DNA of 45,059 nt, from positions 1 through 45,059 of the forward strand of contig CAZEPW010000025.1 of NCBI GenBank assembly GCA_964514215.1, given 5' to 3'. Source of the DNA: CAYQUC01 sp964514215. GTDB lineage: Bacteria > Pseudomonadota > Gammaproteobacteria > UBA6429 > Thiohalophilaceae. The translations under genes were made by a program, and so were the position numbers. Position 1 is the stretch's first letter. Each line of letters opens with the position of its first letter. Shown piece by piece: positions 1 to 7,605 of the stretch. The notes below the pieces were generated by a model that saw only the letters and a program-made list of their open reading frames with translations, did not search any database and was not told the origin of the DNA.

Positions 1-144
1 TGAAATACAATTCTGTCATACTCTGTTTCTCGATAAATTATCGATAAAACTAATGTAAGATTTTTTTATATTAGGTAAGACAAGGTGTTCGATTGTTAGA
101 ACTTGTAAAATTTTTCCCTTGTTACAAAGTCTAACTTTTTTCAG

Positions 145-191
145 GAAATTTTTATTACTACAATGCGCAGTAATAAAAATTTCTTTTTTTT
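145..191 (+). terminator. Strong hairpin plus T-run, left of tatC
   Basis: Perfect 15-bp inverted repeat, arms 145-159 and 169-183 with loop 160-168, followed on the plus strand by a run of T (184-191). The T-run side means it terminates plus-strand transcription arriving from a gene left of the window. For the tatC transcript, which reads on the minus strand, the stem is present but is followed by CTG and an A-run rather than a U-run, so it is a poorer terminator in that direction. Positions 1-144 show no gene. Confidence 0.75.
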
Positions 192-210
192 GCGTGAGTT
201 TACGTTTTGG

Positions 211-1095
211 TTATTTATTAGTATCAGGTTTATTTGAGTCGGATTTATCGATGTCCGCTTCATCCGCTATTGCTTGATCCAGTTCAGCTTCCATTTCGGC
301 ATCGGATAATTCTTCGGAGTCTTCATTTTCTTCTTCCTCAGCCTCTTCTTTCTCACGACGGATTCGACGTTTTACGACCATTCGTGAAGCAATAACACCA
401 AGCTCAAACAACATCCACATTGGTACGGCTAACATAATTTGCGATATCACATCAGGTGGCGTTAAAAACATACCCAATACAAATGCGCCAACGATTATGT
501 AAGCGCGTTTTTTGATTAGATTATCTGGTGTGGTGATGCCAGCGGCAACTAGCAACACAGTGGCGACAGGCACTTCAAATGCGGCACCAAATGCAAAAAA
601 TAACATTAAAACAAAATCAAGATATTTCGAAATGTCGGTCATCACCTCGACACCTTCGGGCGCTATTGCGGTGATAAAACCAAAGATCAAGGGAAAAACA
701 ACATAGTAGGCAAATGCCATTCCGCTATAAAACAGGATGATGCTTGACACTAATAATGGAAATGCTAATTCTTTTTCATGTTTGTATAAGCCCGGGGCAA
801 TGAAGCTCCACAGTTGATACAAAATATACGGCATAACAAGAAATATCGATAATACTAATGATAATTTCATGGGTGTTAAAAAAGGTGAGATAACATCCGT
901 CGCTATCATGGTGCTATCTTTTGACATATGCGCGGTTAGCGGCTCGGCCAGATAGGTATAGATGTCATTAGCAAAATAAAACAATACCAAAAAAATCATT
1001 AGTACTAATAATACTACTCGTAGCAAGCGATCTCGCAATTCTATTAAATGCGAAACAAAGGGGACTTCAGAGTGTTTTCTTTTTTCGGTAGCCAC
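211..1095 (-). CDS. tatC: Sec-independent protein translocase TatC
   Basis: Core membrane subunit of the twin-arginine translocase. It binds the twin-arginine signal peptide and, with TatB, forms the receptor to which TatA is recruited. The 294 residues begin with the family-typical SHLIELRDRLLR and contain six hydrophobic helices, with FLTPMKLSLVLSIFLVMPYILYQ-type family sequence in helix 2. After the last helix (about residue 235) there is an unusually long charged tail of some 55 residues, first RRIRREKE and then strongly acidic; most TatC proteins end soon after helix six. It starts 7 bases after tatB stops and is last in the his-hinT-tatABC unit. Confidence 0.97.
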   Translation of the reverse strand: MATEKRKHSEVPFVSHLIELRDRLLRVVLLVLMIFLVLFYFANDIYTYLAEPLTAHMSKDSTMIATDVISPFLTPMKLSLVLSIFLVMPYILYQLWSFIAPGLYKHEKELAFPLLVSSIILFYSGMAFAYYVVFPLIFGFITAIAPEGVEVMTDISKYLDFVLMLFFAFGAAFEVPVATVLLVAAGITTPDNLIKKRAYIIVGAFVLGMFLTPPDVISQIMLAVPMWMLFELGVIASRMVVKRRIRREKEEAEEEENEDSEELSDAEMEAELDQAIADEADIDKSDSNKPDTNK

Positions 1096-1102
1096 GTTTT
1101 AT

Positions 1103-1699
1103 CTATTTTACTTTAGTATTTTTTGTTTTTGTTTTTGTTTTTTCTAATGGTTCACTATCTATAGTGTTATCGCTAGTAACTTTATCATTAGTGGCTATTA
1201 CTTCAGGTGTTTCTGTCGCTGTCGCTGCAACTGTTTCAGTTTGATTCTCTGACGCTACTTCAGTCGTTTCATAATCACTGTTATAGTCATCAACAAAGTC
1301 ATCTTCTACTTCATTATGATAAGCGTCATCCAATTCATCATAAACATCATCTGGAATTGCCTTTACTTGGTGGTTTGAATTTTGTTTATCGTGATCCGAC
1401 TCTAGCGTTTCACCAAAGTCTGGAGATTTTATTGAATTAATTGAATTTTGAAATTCACTTCGAGTATCTTTTATTATTTCAGTAATGTCATGCAAGCCTT
1501 GATTACTTTTAGACATGGCATTTTTGAACTCTTCCATTTTTAATTCAGAATCAATTTCAGTTTTAACTGAATTTATAAAACCCCGAACTTTTCCAACCCA
1601 CAAGCCAGCCGTTCTTGCTAGACCGGGTAATTTATCCGGGCCAATAACAAGCAAGGCAACAATCCCTATGATAGCAAATTCTGAAAAACTAAAATCCAT
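1103..1699 (-). CDS. tatB: Sec-independent protein translocase TatB
   Basis: TatB pairs with TatC in the receptor complex at the inner membrane. The N-terminus MDFSFSEFAIIGIVALLVIG is the short single membrane helix. It is followed by the hinge GPDKLP and an amphipathic helix (LARTAGLWVGKVRGFI), then a long acidic, disordered tail. At 198 residues it is longer than TatA, as expected for TatB. The extreme C-terminus is KTKTKTKNTKVK, encoded by a TTTTTG-type hexamer run on the plus strand near 1119-1144. It lies 77 bases downstream of tatA, and that gap contains a small hairpin (1741-1760). Confidence 0.95.
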   Translation of the reverse strand: MDFSFSEFAIIGIVALLVIGPDKLPGLARTAGLWVGKVRGFINSVKTEIDSELKMEEFKNAMSKSNQGLHDITEIIKDTRSEFQNSINSIKSPDFGETLESDHDKQNSNHQVKAIPDDVYDELDDAYHNEVEDDFVDDYNSDYETTEVASENQTETVAATATETPEVIATNDKVTSDNTIDSEPLEKTKTKTKNTKVK

Positions 1700-1740
1700 G
1701 ATGACAACCGAAGTAGGTTAAACAATATTGTTTTACTATT

Positions 1741-1760
1741 TCATATTTTAAAAAATATGA
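1741..1760 (-). other. Small hairpin between tatA and tatB
   Basis: Perfect 8-bp stem (1741-1748 with 1753-1760) and 4-base loop in the 77-base tatA-tatB gap. The stem is all A-T apart from its TCA/TGA end and has no clean U-run, so it is weak. It could block 3' decay or partly terminate transcription, which would fit the well-known excess of TatA over TatB. That role is inference. Confidence 0.35.
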
Positions 1761-1776
1761 GAACACATTAACAAAT

Positions 1777-2025
1777 TTATTGTTTTTCCTTTTCCTCAAC
1801 TTTCGTTACTTCACCATCAATAATATTTGCTTCTTTCTGTTCGATAGACTCGGTAGATTCTGGATCCTCTTTTTTAGGATCATCATCTTTAACCGCTTTT
1901 TTGAAATTTCTAAATGCACCACCAATATCCGAACCAATGTTACGGAATTTTTTTGTGCCAAAAAGTAAAATCACTATTAATAAAATAATAACTAACGAAC
2001 CAGGTCCGATACCACCAAAACCCAT
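1777..2025 (-). CDS. tatA: Sec-independent protein translocase TatA
   Basis: Pore-forming subunit of the Tat system; it oligomerises at the TatBC-substrate complex to move folded proteins across the inner membrane. The 82 residues have a short N-terminal helix (GPGSLVIILLIVILLFG), the FGTKKF hinge and the amphipathic helix IGSDIGGAFRNFKKAV, then an acidic tail. The start is supported by an AGGAG ribosome site just upstream on the minus strand (plus strand ACTCCT at about 2031-2036). It lies 32 bases after the HIT-protein gene in the same unit. Confidence 0.97.
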   Translation of the reverse strand: MGFGGIGPGSLVIILLIVILLFGTKKFRNIGSDIGGAFRNFKKAVKDDDPKKEDPESTESIEQKEANIIDGEVTKVEEKEKQ

Positions 2026-2057
2026 AATAAACTCCTAAGTGTTAATTTTTAAAATAA

Positions 2058-2396
2058 TTAAAATCCAGCTAAAGACGAGCCACCCAATAAGTGGATGTGT
2101 AAATGGAAGACCACTTGTCCACCGCCTTTGCCTGTATTGATAATGGTCCTAAAACCAGTATCCAATCCTTGTTGCTTTGCCAAAACTGGCAACATTCTTA
2201 AACTGTGCGCCATCACAGCATCATGCTGTGGCTGCATCTCATTTAGGCTTTCAAAATGCTCTTTTGGTACTACTAATAAGTGTACCTCGGCTTTTGGGTT
2301 AATATCTTTGAAAACCACAATCTGATCGTCTTGGTAAATCATATCCGATGGTATCGAACCCGAGATTATTTTACAAAATAAACAATCATCAACCAT
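2058..2396 (-). CDS. hinT: HIT-family purine nucleoside phosphoramidase (HinT-like)
   Basis: Histidine-triad hydrolase of the HINT branch, which cleaves AMP-lysine and other nucleoside phosphoramidates in the cytoplasm. The 112 residues match the usual length. The start DCLFCKIISGSIPSDMIYQDD is typical, and the catalytic HLHIHLLGG (HxHxH) lies near the end. It sits 3 bases after hisE, a location seen in many proteobacteria where the HIT gene lies between hisE and tatA. A direct role in histidine synthesis is not established. Confidence 0.93.
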   Translation of the reverse strand: MVDDCLFCKIISGSIPSDMIYQDDQIVVFKDINPKAEVHLLVVPKEHFESLNEMQPQHDAVMAHSLRMLPVLAKQQGLDTGFRTIINTGKGGGQVVFHLHIHLLGGSSLAGF

Positions 2397-2399
2397 TAA

Positions 2400-2717
2400 C
2401 TAGTCCTTCCGATTTGCCTTTTCTTCTAAGCCCGACAGACCAAATCGTCTAGCCAATTCATCGAGCACCAAATCGGGATGTAAATCTTGCTGCGCTAATA
2501 GTACCAAAGTATGAAACCAAAGATCTGCTACCTCGTAGACGATTTTGTTCGAATTTCCATCTTTTGCAGCCATTACTGTCTCGGTTGCTTCTTCTCCGAT
2601 TTTTTTTAAAATCGCATCCAGACCTTTAGTATACAGCCCTGCCACATAGGAATCTTGAGAATCTGCAGTTTTGCGCTGCTCTAATATTTCAGCCAGTTTT
2701 TGTAACACATTATCCAT
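2400..2717 (-). CDS. hisE: Phosphoribosyl-ATP pyrophosphatase HisE
   Basis: Second step of histidine synthesis: removes pyrophosphate from phosphoribosyl-ATP. The 105 residues form the all-helical MazG-like fold, with KKIGEEATETVMAAKDG carrying the acidic metal ligands and YEVADLWFHTLVLLA the second helix. It is separate from hisI here, not fused as in enterobacteria, and starts 2 bases after hisI stops, so the two are surely cotranscribed. Confidence 0.96.
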   Translation of the reverse strand: MDNVLQKLAEILEQRKTADSQDSYVAGLYTKGLDAILKKIGEEATETVMAAKDGNSNKIVYEVADLWFHTLVLLAQQDLHPDLVLDELARRFGLSGLEEKANRKD

Positions 2718-2719
2718 TG

Positions 2720-3115
2720 TTATTTATACATGTCGTTAGGATCTTTTAATACAGCATCCACTTCAAGCCATTGATTATCTTTAAGTTGCTGGTAAAAACA
2801 ATGGTGTCTACCAGTATGACAGGCAATGCCACCCTTTTGTTCAACCTCGAGCAAAATAACGTCATTATCGCAATCAAGCCGAATATCGAGCACCACTTGC
2901 TGATTACCGGATTCTTCGCCTTTATGCCACAGTTTTTGTCGTGATCGTGAATAATACACCGCGTGACCGGTTTCCACTGTTAATTTAAGGGATTCTCGGT
3001 TCATCCACGCCAACATTAACACTGTACCAGTAACCGTTTCTTGGGCAATGGTAGCGACTAGCCCATCAGCAGTCCATTGCACTTGCTCTAACCAGTTAGT
3101 TGTTGTTTGGTTCAT
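2720..3115 (-). CDS. hisI: Phosphoribosyl-AMP cyclohydrolase HisI
   Basis: Third step of histidine synthesis, a zinc-dependent opening of the adenine ring. The 131 residues carry the family signatures MLAWMNRESL, YYSRSRQKLWHKGEESGN, the DxDxD-like RLDCDNDVIL and the zinc-binding GGIACHTGRHHCFY. The start overlaps the hisF stop by 4 bases (ATGA type), implying translational coupling. Confidence 0.96.
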   Translation of the reverse strand: MNQTTTNWLEQVQWTADGLVATIAQETVTGTVLMLAWMNRESLKLTVETGHAVYYSRSRQKLWHKGEESGNQQVVLDIRLDCDNDVILLEVEQKGGIACHTGRHHCFYQQLKDNQWLEVDAVLKDPNDMYK

Positions 3116-3882
3116 AAACGCATTTCAATGCCATCACGCGCCATTTGACGTTTAGCTTCTTCGATGCTGTGTTCGCCAAAATGAAAAATGCTGGCTGCCA
3201 ATACAGCATCGGCATGACCTTTAATAACACCCTCACTTAAATGCGCTAAAGTACCAACACCACCAGAGGCGATAACCGGCACTCGTACTGCATCACTAAT
3301 GGCGCGGGTTAATTCCAAATCAAAGCCGATTTTAGTGCCATCTCGATCCATGCTGGTTAGTAAAATCTCACCGGCTCCGTAGCGCACCATTTTAATAGCC
3401 CACTCAACGGCATCAATGCCAGTCGGCTTACGACCACCGTGGGTAAATATTTCCCAGCGATTGGCTTCGCCATCGGCACTCACCTTTTTGGCATCAATCG
3501 CGACCACGATACACTGCGAGCCAAATTTTTCAGCCGCCTGTTGCACAAACTCCGGGTTAAAAACAGCAGCAGTATTAATTGCCACCTTATCGGCACCGGC
3601 ATTCAACATCGTGCGTACATCATCGACCTTACGAATACCACCACCAACCGTTAAAGGAATAAAAACTTCTCCAGCAACTTGTTCAACGACATGCACCATG
3701 GTGTCACGGTTATCGGAACTGGCGGTAATATCCAAAAAAGTAATTTCATCGGCACCTTGTTGATCATACTTGCGTGCGATTTCAACCGGATCACCGGCAT
3801 CACGAATATCAACAAATTGCACGCCTTTCACTACGCGACCATTATCAACATCTAAACAGGGAATAATGCGTTTGGCTAACAT
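3112..3882 (-). CDS. hisF: Imidazole glycerol phosphate synthase cyclase subunit HisF
   Basis: (beta/alpha)8-barrel subunit that uses ammonia from HisH to form imidazole glycerol phosphate and AICAR. MLAKRIIPCLDVDNGRVVKG holds the first catalytic Asp, DITASSD lies further on, and ILLTSMDRDGTKIGFD holds the second catalytic Asp. VIASGGVG is a phosphate-binding loop. I take ATG at 3882 rather than the in-frame TTG one codon upstream. It follows hisA after 6 bases. Confidence 0.97.
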   Translation of the reverse strand: MLAKRIIPCLDVDNGRVVKGVQFVDIRDAGDPVEIARKYDQQGADEITFLDITASSDNRDTMVHVVEQVAGEVFIPLTVGGGIRKVDDVRTMLNAGADKVAINTAAVFNPEFVQQAAEKFGSQCIVVAIDAKKVSADGEANRWEIFTHGGRKPTGIDAVEWAIKMVRYGAGEILLTSMDRDGTKIGFDLELTRAISDAVRVPVIASGGVGTLAHLSEGVIKGHADAVLAASIFHFGEHSIEEAKRQMARDGIEMRL

Positions 3883-3888
3883 CAACGA

Positions 3889-4632
3889 TTAACCTTGGCT
3901 TATCAAGCTATCAGACAATTCCTGACCTTGAGCAAAATCCAGCGTACCTTCATAAATCGCCCGGCCAGTGATGGCGCCGGAAATGCCATCGTCTGCCACG
4001 GCACAAAGCGCCCGAATATCATCAAGATTGGTAATACCGCCCGATGCAATAACCGGGATGGTAATCGACTGCGCTAATTTTTGAGTCGATTCAACATTAA
4101 CGCCGGTCATCATGCCATCACGACCAATGTCGGTATAGACAATAGCTTCAACGCCATTTTGTTCAAATATTTTGGCCATATCAATCACATCGTGTTTTGA
4201 TAACTTGGACCAACCATCAATAGCCACCTTGCCATCTTTAGCATCTAAACCAACTATAATATGCCCCGGAAATTCCAAGCAAATGTCTTTGACAAAATGC
4301 GGCTCATTCACGGCTTTAGTGCCGATAATAACGTATTTCACACCCGCTTCTAAATAGGCTTCGATAGTGTCTGCCGAACGAATGCCGCCACCAATTTGAA
4401 TCGGCAAATCAGGATAGGCTGCTGCAATGTCGTGTACCACTGTCGCATTAACCGGCTCACCGGCAAACGCGCCATTGAGATCAACAATGTGTAAGCGCCG
4501 AGCACCAGCGGCCACCCAACGGCCAGCCACTTCGACCGGATTATCTGAAAAAATGGTTTCATCATCCATTTTACCTTGGCGTAAACGCACACACTTACCG
4601 TCTTTTAAATCAATAGCAGGTATTAATAACAT
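3889..4632 (-). CDS. hisA: ProFAR isomerase HisA
   Basis: Fourth step of histidine synthesis: isomerises the aminoaldose ProFAR to the aminoketose PRFAR. It is a half-barrel repeat protein. LLIPAIDLKDGKCVRLRQG contains the first catalytic Asp and VYTDIGRDGMMTGVN the second; VIASGGITNLDD binds phosphate. The in-frame TTG at 4644 would add four residues, but ATG at 4632 has a GGAAG ribosome site and matches the family start, so I use it. A 119-base gap separates it from hisH, the widest gap in the his unit. Confidence 0.97.
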   Translation of the reverse strand: MLLIPAIDLKDGKCVRLRQGKMDDETIFSDNPVEVAGRWVAAGARRLHIVDLNGAFAGEPVNATVVHDIAAAYPDLPIQIGGGIRSADTIEAYLEAGVKYVIIGTKAVNEPHFVKDICLEFPGHIIVGLDAKDGKVAIDGWSKLSKHDVIDMAKIFEQNGVEAIVYTDIGRDGMMTGVNVESTQKLAQSITIPVIASGGITNLDDIRALCAVADDGISGAITGRAIYEGTLDFAQGQELSDSLISQG

Positions 4633-4751
4633 AACGACTTCCAAAATTTCCTGGTTATCTTGAACTTTAACATTAAATTAGTATCACTCATTACAACACT
4701 TTATATTCTTAAATAACAGCACTAGCTTTATCGATAGTGAATAATCACTAA

Positions 4752-5390
4752 CTACAACCAGTTTAAAAAGTTTTTATACAATTGCAGGCCACTGTGCTGG
4801 CTTTTTTCTGGATGAAACTGCACCGCAAAAATATTATCGCGAGCAATAGCACTGGTAAACATCACCGGATATTCCGAGGTGCCGGCGACCACATCCGAGT
4901 TTGCTGGCTCAACATAATAACTGTGTACAAAATAAAAACGACTGTTTTGCGCCACACCCTGCCACATCGGATGCTCAACACATTGGCTAACCTGATTCCA
5001 ACCCATGTGTGGAATTTTTAGCTTACTGCTATCCGCCAGCTCGGGAATATTTTTTTCAAATTCCAATACTCGGCCTTTAAATAAACCCAAGCATTCAACC
5101 CCGTCATTTTCTTCACTGCTATCCAACATCGCCTGCATGCCAACACAAACACCAAACAGGGGTTTGCTGTTAGCCACTTCGTGAATGACATCAACCAAAC
5201 CTAGGCGCAACATCTCACCCATGCAGTCGCGCATCGCGCCCACACCGGGCAATACTACTCGATCGGATTTTAAAATAGTCTCGGGATCGCCACTGACAAT
5301 AATTTTTTCAGTCGTCGCGACGTGTTCTAAGGCTTTTGCAACAGAATGGAGATTACCCATACCATAATCAATGACGGTTACCGTTTTCAT
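4752..5390 (-). CDS. hisH: Imidazole glycerol phosphate synthase glutamine amidotransferase subunit HisH
   Basis: Glutaminase partner of HisF. It is a class I amidotransferase: the nucleophile is Cys82 in LFGVCVGMQ, and the His/Glu pair is in VQFHPEKSQHSG. VIDYGMGNLHSV is the typical start. The length of 212 residues is slightly above the usual 200. It is followed by hisA and preceded by hisB within the unit. Confidence 0.97.
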   Translation of the reverse strand: MKTVTVIDYGMGNLHSVAKALEHVATTEKIIVSGDPETILKSDRVVLPGVGAMRDCMGEMLRLGLVDVIHEVANSKPLFGVCVGMQAMLDSSEENDGVECLGLFKGRVLEFEKNIPELADSSKLKIPHMGWNQVSQCVEHPMWQGVAQNSRFYFVHSYYVEPANSDVVAGTSEYPVMFTSAIARDNIFAVQFHPEKSQHSGLQLYKNFLNWL

Positions 5391-5424
5391 AAGTGAATTG
5401 CGAATTAAGAACGACTAATTAACG

Positions 5425-6030
5425 CTACAAGGTTCCCTTAGTAGATGGCATTTGACCGGCCATGCGCGGATCAACTTCCAGTGCCATACGAACGGCTCGA
5501 CCAAACGCTTTAAATACCGTTTCAGCAATATGATGGGCGTTTTTACCACGGATACTATCGATGTGTAATGTCACCAAGGCATGGTTGACAAAACCTTGAA
5601 AAAATTCTTTGACTAAATCCACGTCAAAATCACCAATACGTGCTCGCGGAAAATCAACATGAAATTCAAGATCGGGTCGGCCTGAAAAATCAATCACCAC
5701 CCGTGACAAAGCCTCATCCAATGGCACATACGCATGGCCATAACGACGAATGCCTTTTTTATCACCAAGTGCTTTAGCCACCGCCATACCTAAGGTGATA
5801 CCGATATCTTCCACCGTGTGGTGCGCATCAATCTCTAAATCGCCTTTGGCAATAATGTCTAAATCAATCAGGCCATGGCGTGCGATTTGATCCATCATGT
5901 GATCTAAAAATGGCACACCAGTGGCAAACTTGCCGTTACCCGAACCGTCCAAATCCAAGCTAACCTGAATTTGCGTTTCTAATGTATCGCGCTTTACTTG
6001 AGCCGTGCGTGAGTCTTGCTTAGACGACAT
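5425..6030 (-). CDS. hisB: Imidazoleglycerol-phosphate dehydratase HisB (monofunctional)
   Basis: Sixth step of histidine synthesis, a manganese-dependent dehydration. The two pseudo-symmetric metal-binding motifs are HHTVEDIGITLG and HHIAETVFKAFGRA, and FLDHMMDQIARHG is also present. At 201 residues it lacks the histidinol-phosphatase domain fused to it in enterobacteria. It is first in the unit. A GGAGAGA ribosome site precedes ATG 6030, and a TATAAT -10 box lies about 40 bases further upstream. hisG, hisD and hisC are not in the window. Confidence 0.97.
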   Translation of the reverse strand: MSSKQDSRTAQVKRDTLETQIQVSLDLDGSGNGKFATGVPFLDHMMDQIARHGLIDLDIIAKGDLEIDAHHTVEDIGITLGMAVAKALGDKKGIRRYGHAYVPLDEALSRVVIDFSGRPDLEFHVDFPRARIGDFDVDLVKEFFQGFVNHALVTLHIDSIRGKNAHHIAETVFKAFGRAVRMALEVDPRMAGQMPSTKGTL

Positions 6031-6071
6031 TTGTCTCTCCGAATAGCGGTTATTTAACGTGATTAACCATC

Positions 6072-6077
6072 ATTATA
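6072..6077 (-). promoter_or_regulatory. Candidate -10 box for the his-hinT-tat unit
   Basis: The minus strand reads TATAAT, 42 bases upstream of the hisB start. The hexamer about 17 bases further upstream (TTCCCC, 6095-6100) matches the -35 consensus poorly, so this is a moderate candidate for the sigma-70 promoter of the whole unit. Confidence 0.45.
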
Positions 6078-6218
6078 TCAGGTGGGCAGGAACAGGGGAA
6101 TAATAGTTACACGCTATATTATCCATGAAATGGCGGTATTTAACAGTAAATTCAATGAATTAAACGCCACATTGGATAAGCCAGTGTGAATTCCTTGTCA
6201 ATTTAAAACTCACGCAGG

Positions 6219-6259
6219 CTGATCTAAATCAAACCTCATTATGAATCCATCAGTATGAT
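6219..6259 (+). promoter_or_regulatory. FNR/ANR-type activated promoter
   Basis: CTGAT-CTAA-ATCAA (6219-6232) matches the FNR consensus TTGAT-N4-ATCAA at 9 of 10 positions. TATGAT at 6254-6259 is a 5-of-6 match to the -10 box. A start 7 bases past that box (about 6267) puts the FNR site centre (6225.5) at -41.5, the exact class II spacing. No -35 box is needed in that arrangement. It drives the small gene at 6292. Confidence 0.6.
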
Positions 6260-6291
6260 GGTAGTAGTAAATAACGTTAGAGGAGTATCCA

Positions 6292-6426
6292 ATGAACATT
6301 TTCTTAGACGTGCTGGCCGTTGCCGCAATAGCCGCTTTTATTCTTGTCTTTGTTTCAACACCATTATATTTAATGCTTAAATACACAGTAAAACAAGACC
6401 ACCGGAATGACCACATCCCCCATTAA
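6292..6426 (+). CDS. 44-residue single-helix membrane protein
   Basis: Short gene with a clear ribosome site (AGAGGAG at 6280-6286) 5 bases before ATG. The product starts MNIFLDVLAVAAIAAF, has one strongly hydrophobic helix at about residues 4-30, and ends in a charged, His-containing tail (KYTVKQDHRNDHIPH). That composition and start context are what real small membrane proteins show. It stands alone behind an FNR-type promoter, so it is expected under low oxygen. I do not recognise the family; small subunits or assembly factors of respiratory oxidases have this size and shape, but there is no sequence signature. A minus-strand frame over the same bases is a shadow. Confidence 0.65.
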   Translation: MNIFLDVLAVAAIAAFILVFVSTPLYLMLKYTVKQDHRNDHIPH

Positions 6427-6440
6427 TAAAATAAACTGAT

Positions 6441-6538
6441 AATGTCGGTTGAGGAAATTCAGCACAAGGTAGTTTAAACAGCAAATTTGTTTAAACTTTT
6501 TGTGTTGGCATTCCTAACATTACCCCAACCGACATACA
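6441..6538. repeat. REP-like inverted pair
   Basis: ATGTCGGTTG (6442-6451) and its exact complement CAACCGACAT (6526-6535) bracket about 75 bases. The right-hand unit, ATTCCTAACATTACCCCAAC, matches the unit at the scaffold gap. The left unit is more degenerate (GTTGAGG instead of GTTGGGG). Confidence 0.65.
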
Positions 6539-6552
6539 ACACAAAAATCCAA

Positions 6553-6642
6553 CCGTAGCTTGGGGGGAACGCTTTTTCAAAGCCAACAGCAAAACTCGTT
6601 TAACCTTTTTATATTGAGGTTCCTCATGTCCCCAAACCAACA
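6553..6642. repeat. Two degenerate REP-like units
   Basis: CCGTAGCTTGGGGGGAACG (from 6553) is a reverse-orientation copy of the dispersed repeat. TTGAGGTTCCTCATGTCCCC (from 6614) is a forward copy that ends in AAACCAACA and closely matches the copy at 7539-7567. Confidence 0.55.
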
Positions 6643-6783
6643 TTAAATGCATTTAACAACATAAACTATTTTAAGCATTTGGTATTTTTAATGAGCAATA
6701 TTAGCGACTAAATAATTCAGCGTTTATGTTTTGTAGTAGAATCAGCTTTTAAACTGATTGACTAACATGCTATCGCGGACTAA

Positions 6784-7515
6784 ATGATATCCCTAATTAA
6801 ACAGTTCAATTATTTTCGTCGGCGCAACCGCGAACGTTTAAAACGAAATATGATTTGGTTATTTCGAATTTTTGCCGTGTTGATATTATTAGATGCGGTA
6901 TATCTATTTACATTATGGCCAGACTGGTCAGACTACAGCACCGGTAAAGTTAAAAAAACCGAATTCATTAATCAATATCTCGCGAGTAAAAAACAAAAAC
7001 CAACATTACCAGCGCTAAAGTGGAATCCGATCCCCATCACTTGGATTCCAAAACACTTACAACGTGCCGTTTTAGTTGCAGAAGATGCACGCTTCTATGA
7101 ACATCAGGGAATTGATGTTGAAGCATTTAAAGAAGCGATGGACTACAACTTAGAACACATGAAATTTAAATACGGTGGTAGCACCATTTCACAGCAAACC
7201 ATTAAAAACATGTTTCTTAGCTCGTCACGAAATCCCCTTCGAAAATGGCATGAGCTCATTTTAACTTTTGGCATGGAAATGAGTTTAAACAAAAAAAGAA
7301 TTTTAGAGATTTATCTAAACGTCGCCGAATTTGGACGAGGAGTCTACGGCATCGAAGCCGCGGCACAGCACTATTGGGGAATTTCCGCAGTCGCGTTATC
7401 ACGTTATCAAGCTTCGCAATTAGCAGCAACACTGCCCAGCCCGATAAAACACAACCCACGAACCCAAACAAAACGTTTTAATAAAAGGGTGCGGCGGATT
7501 TTGAGATTATTATAA
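6784..7515 (+). CDS. mtgA: Monofunctional biosynthetic peptidoglycan transglycosylase MtgA
   Basis: Polymerises lipid II into glycan strands, without a transpeptidase domain. The 243 residues match the family length. One membrane anchor lies at about residues 22-45 (MIWLFRIFAVLILLDAVYLF), followed by the GT51 motifs: AEDARFYEHQGIDVEA with the catalytic Glu, GGSTISQQTIKNMF, and KKRILEIYLNVAEFGRGVYGIEAAA. The ribosome site before ATG 6784 is weak. The gene is flanked on both sides by REP-like palindromes, so it appears to be its own transcription unit. Confidence 0.96.
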   Translation: MISLIKQFNYFRRRNRERLKRNMIWLFRIFAVLILLDAVYLFTLWPDWSDYSTGKVKKTEFINQYLASKKQKPTLPALKWNPIPITWIPKHLQRAVLVAEDARFYEHQGIDVEAFKEAMDYNLEHMKFKYGGSTISQQTIKNMFLSSSRNPLRKWHELILTFGMEMSLNKKRILEIYLNVAEFGRGVYGIEAAAQHYWGISAVALSRYQASQLAATLPSPIKHNPRTQTKRFNKRVRRILRLL

Positions 7516-7538
7516 GTATAATAGAATAATTAACATCT

Positions 7539-7567
7539 TAGGGGTTCCTCTCGTCACCCCAACCGAC
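7539..7567 (+). repeat. REP-like unit after mtgA
   Basis: TAGGGGTTCCTCTCGTCACC continuing CCAACCGAC. The arms GGGGTT and ACCCCAA form a hairpin. It follows the mtgA stop by 23 bases and may also serve as a transcript end. Confidence 0.65.
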
Positions 7568-7605
7568 AAAACCACATTAAAAAATTCTGTCTAATTTTTT
7601 ATCAA

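Larger units (their letters stand above)
6427..6783. other. Gene-free stretch filled with REP-like palindromes
   Basis: 357 bases without a coding frame. It contains at least four degenerate units of the dispersed GTTGGGGTT/CACCCCAAC repeat (6441-6538, 6553-6588, 6614-6642), and two GTTTAAAC palindromes (6472-6479 and 6489-6496) inside the first pair. The last 140 bases presumably hold the mtgA promoter, but no convincing box was found. Confidence 0.7.

Noticed and set aside
211..1095. TatC tail as a fused extra domain
   Set aside because: The 55-residue acidic tail is low-complexity with no motif; treated as a disordered extension, not a domain.
6210..6416. Minus-strand open frame of 68 codons
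   Set aside because: It lies opposite the 44-codon gene, which has a ribosome site and membrane-protein composition; the minus frame has neither and crosses the FNR-type promoter.
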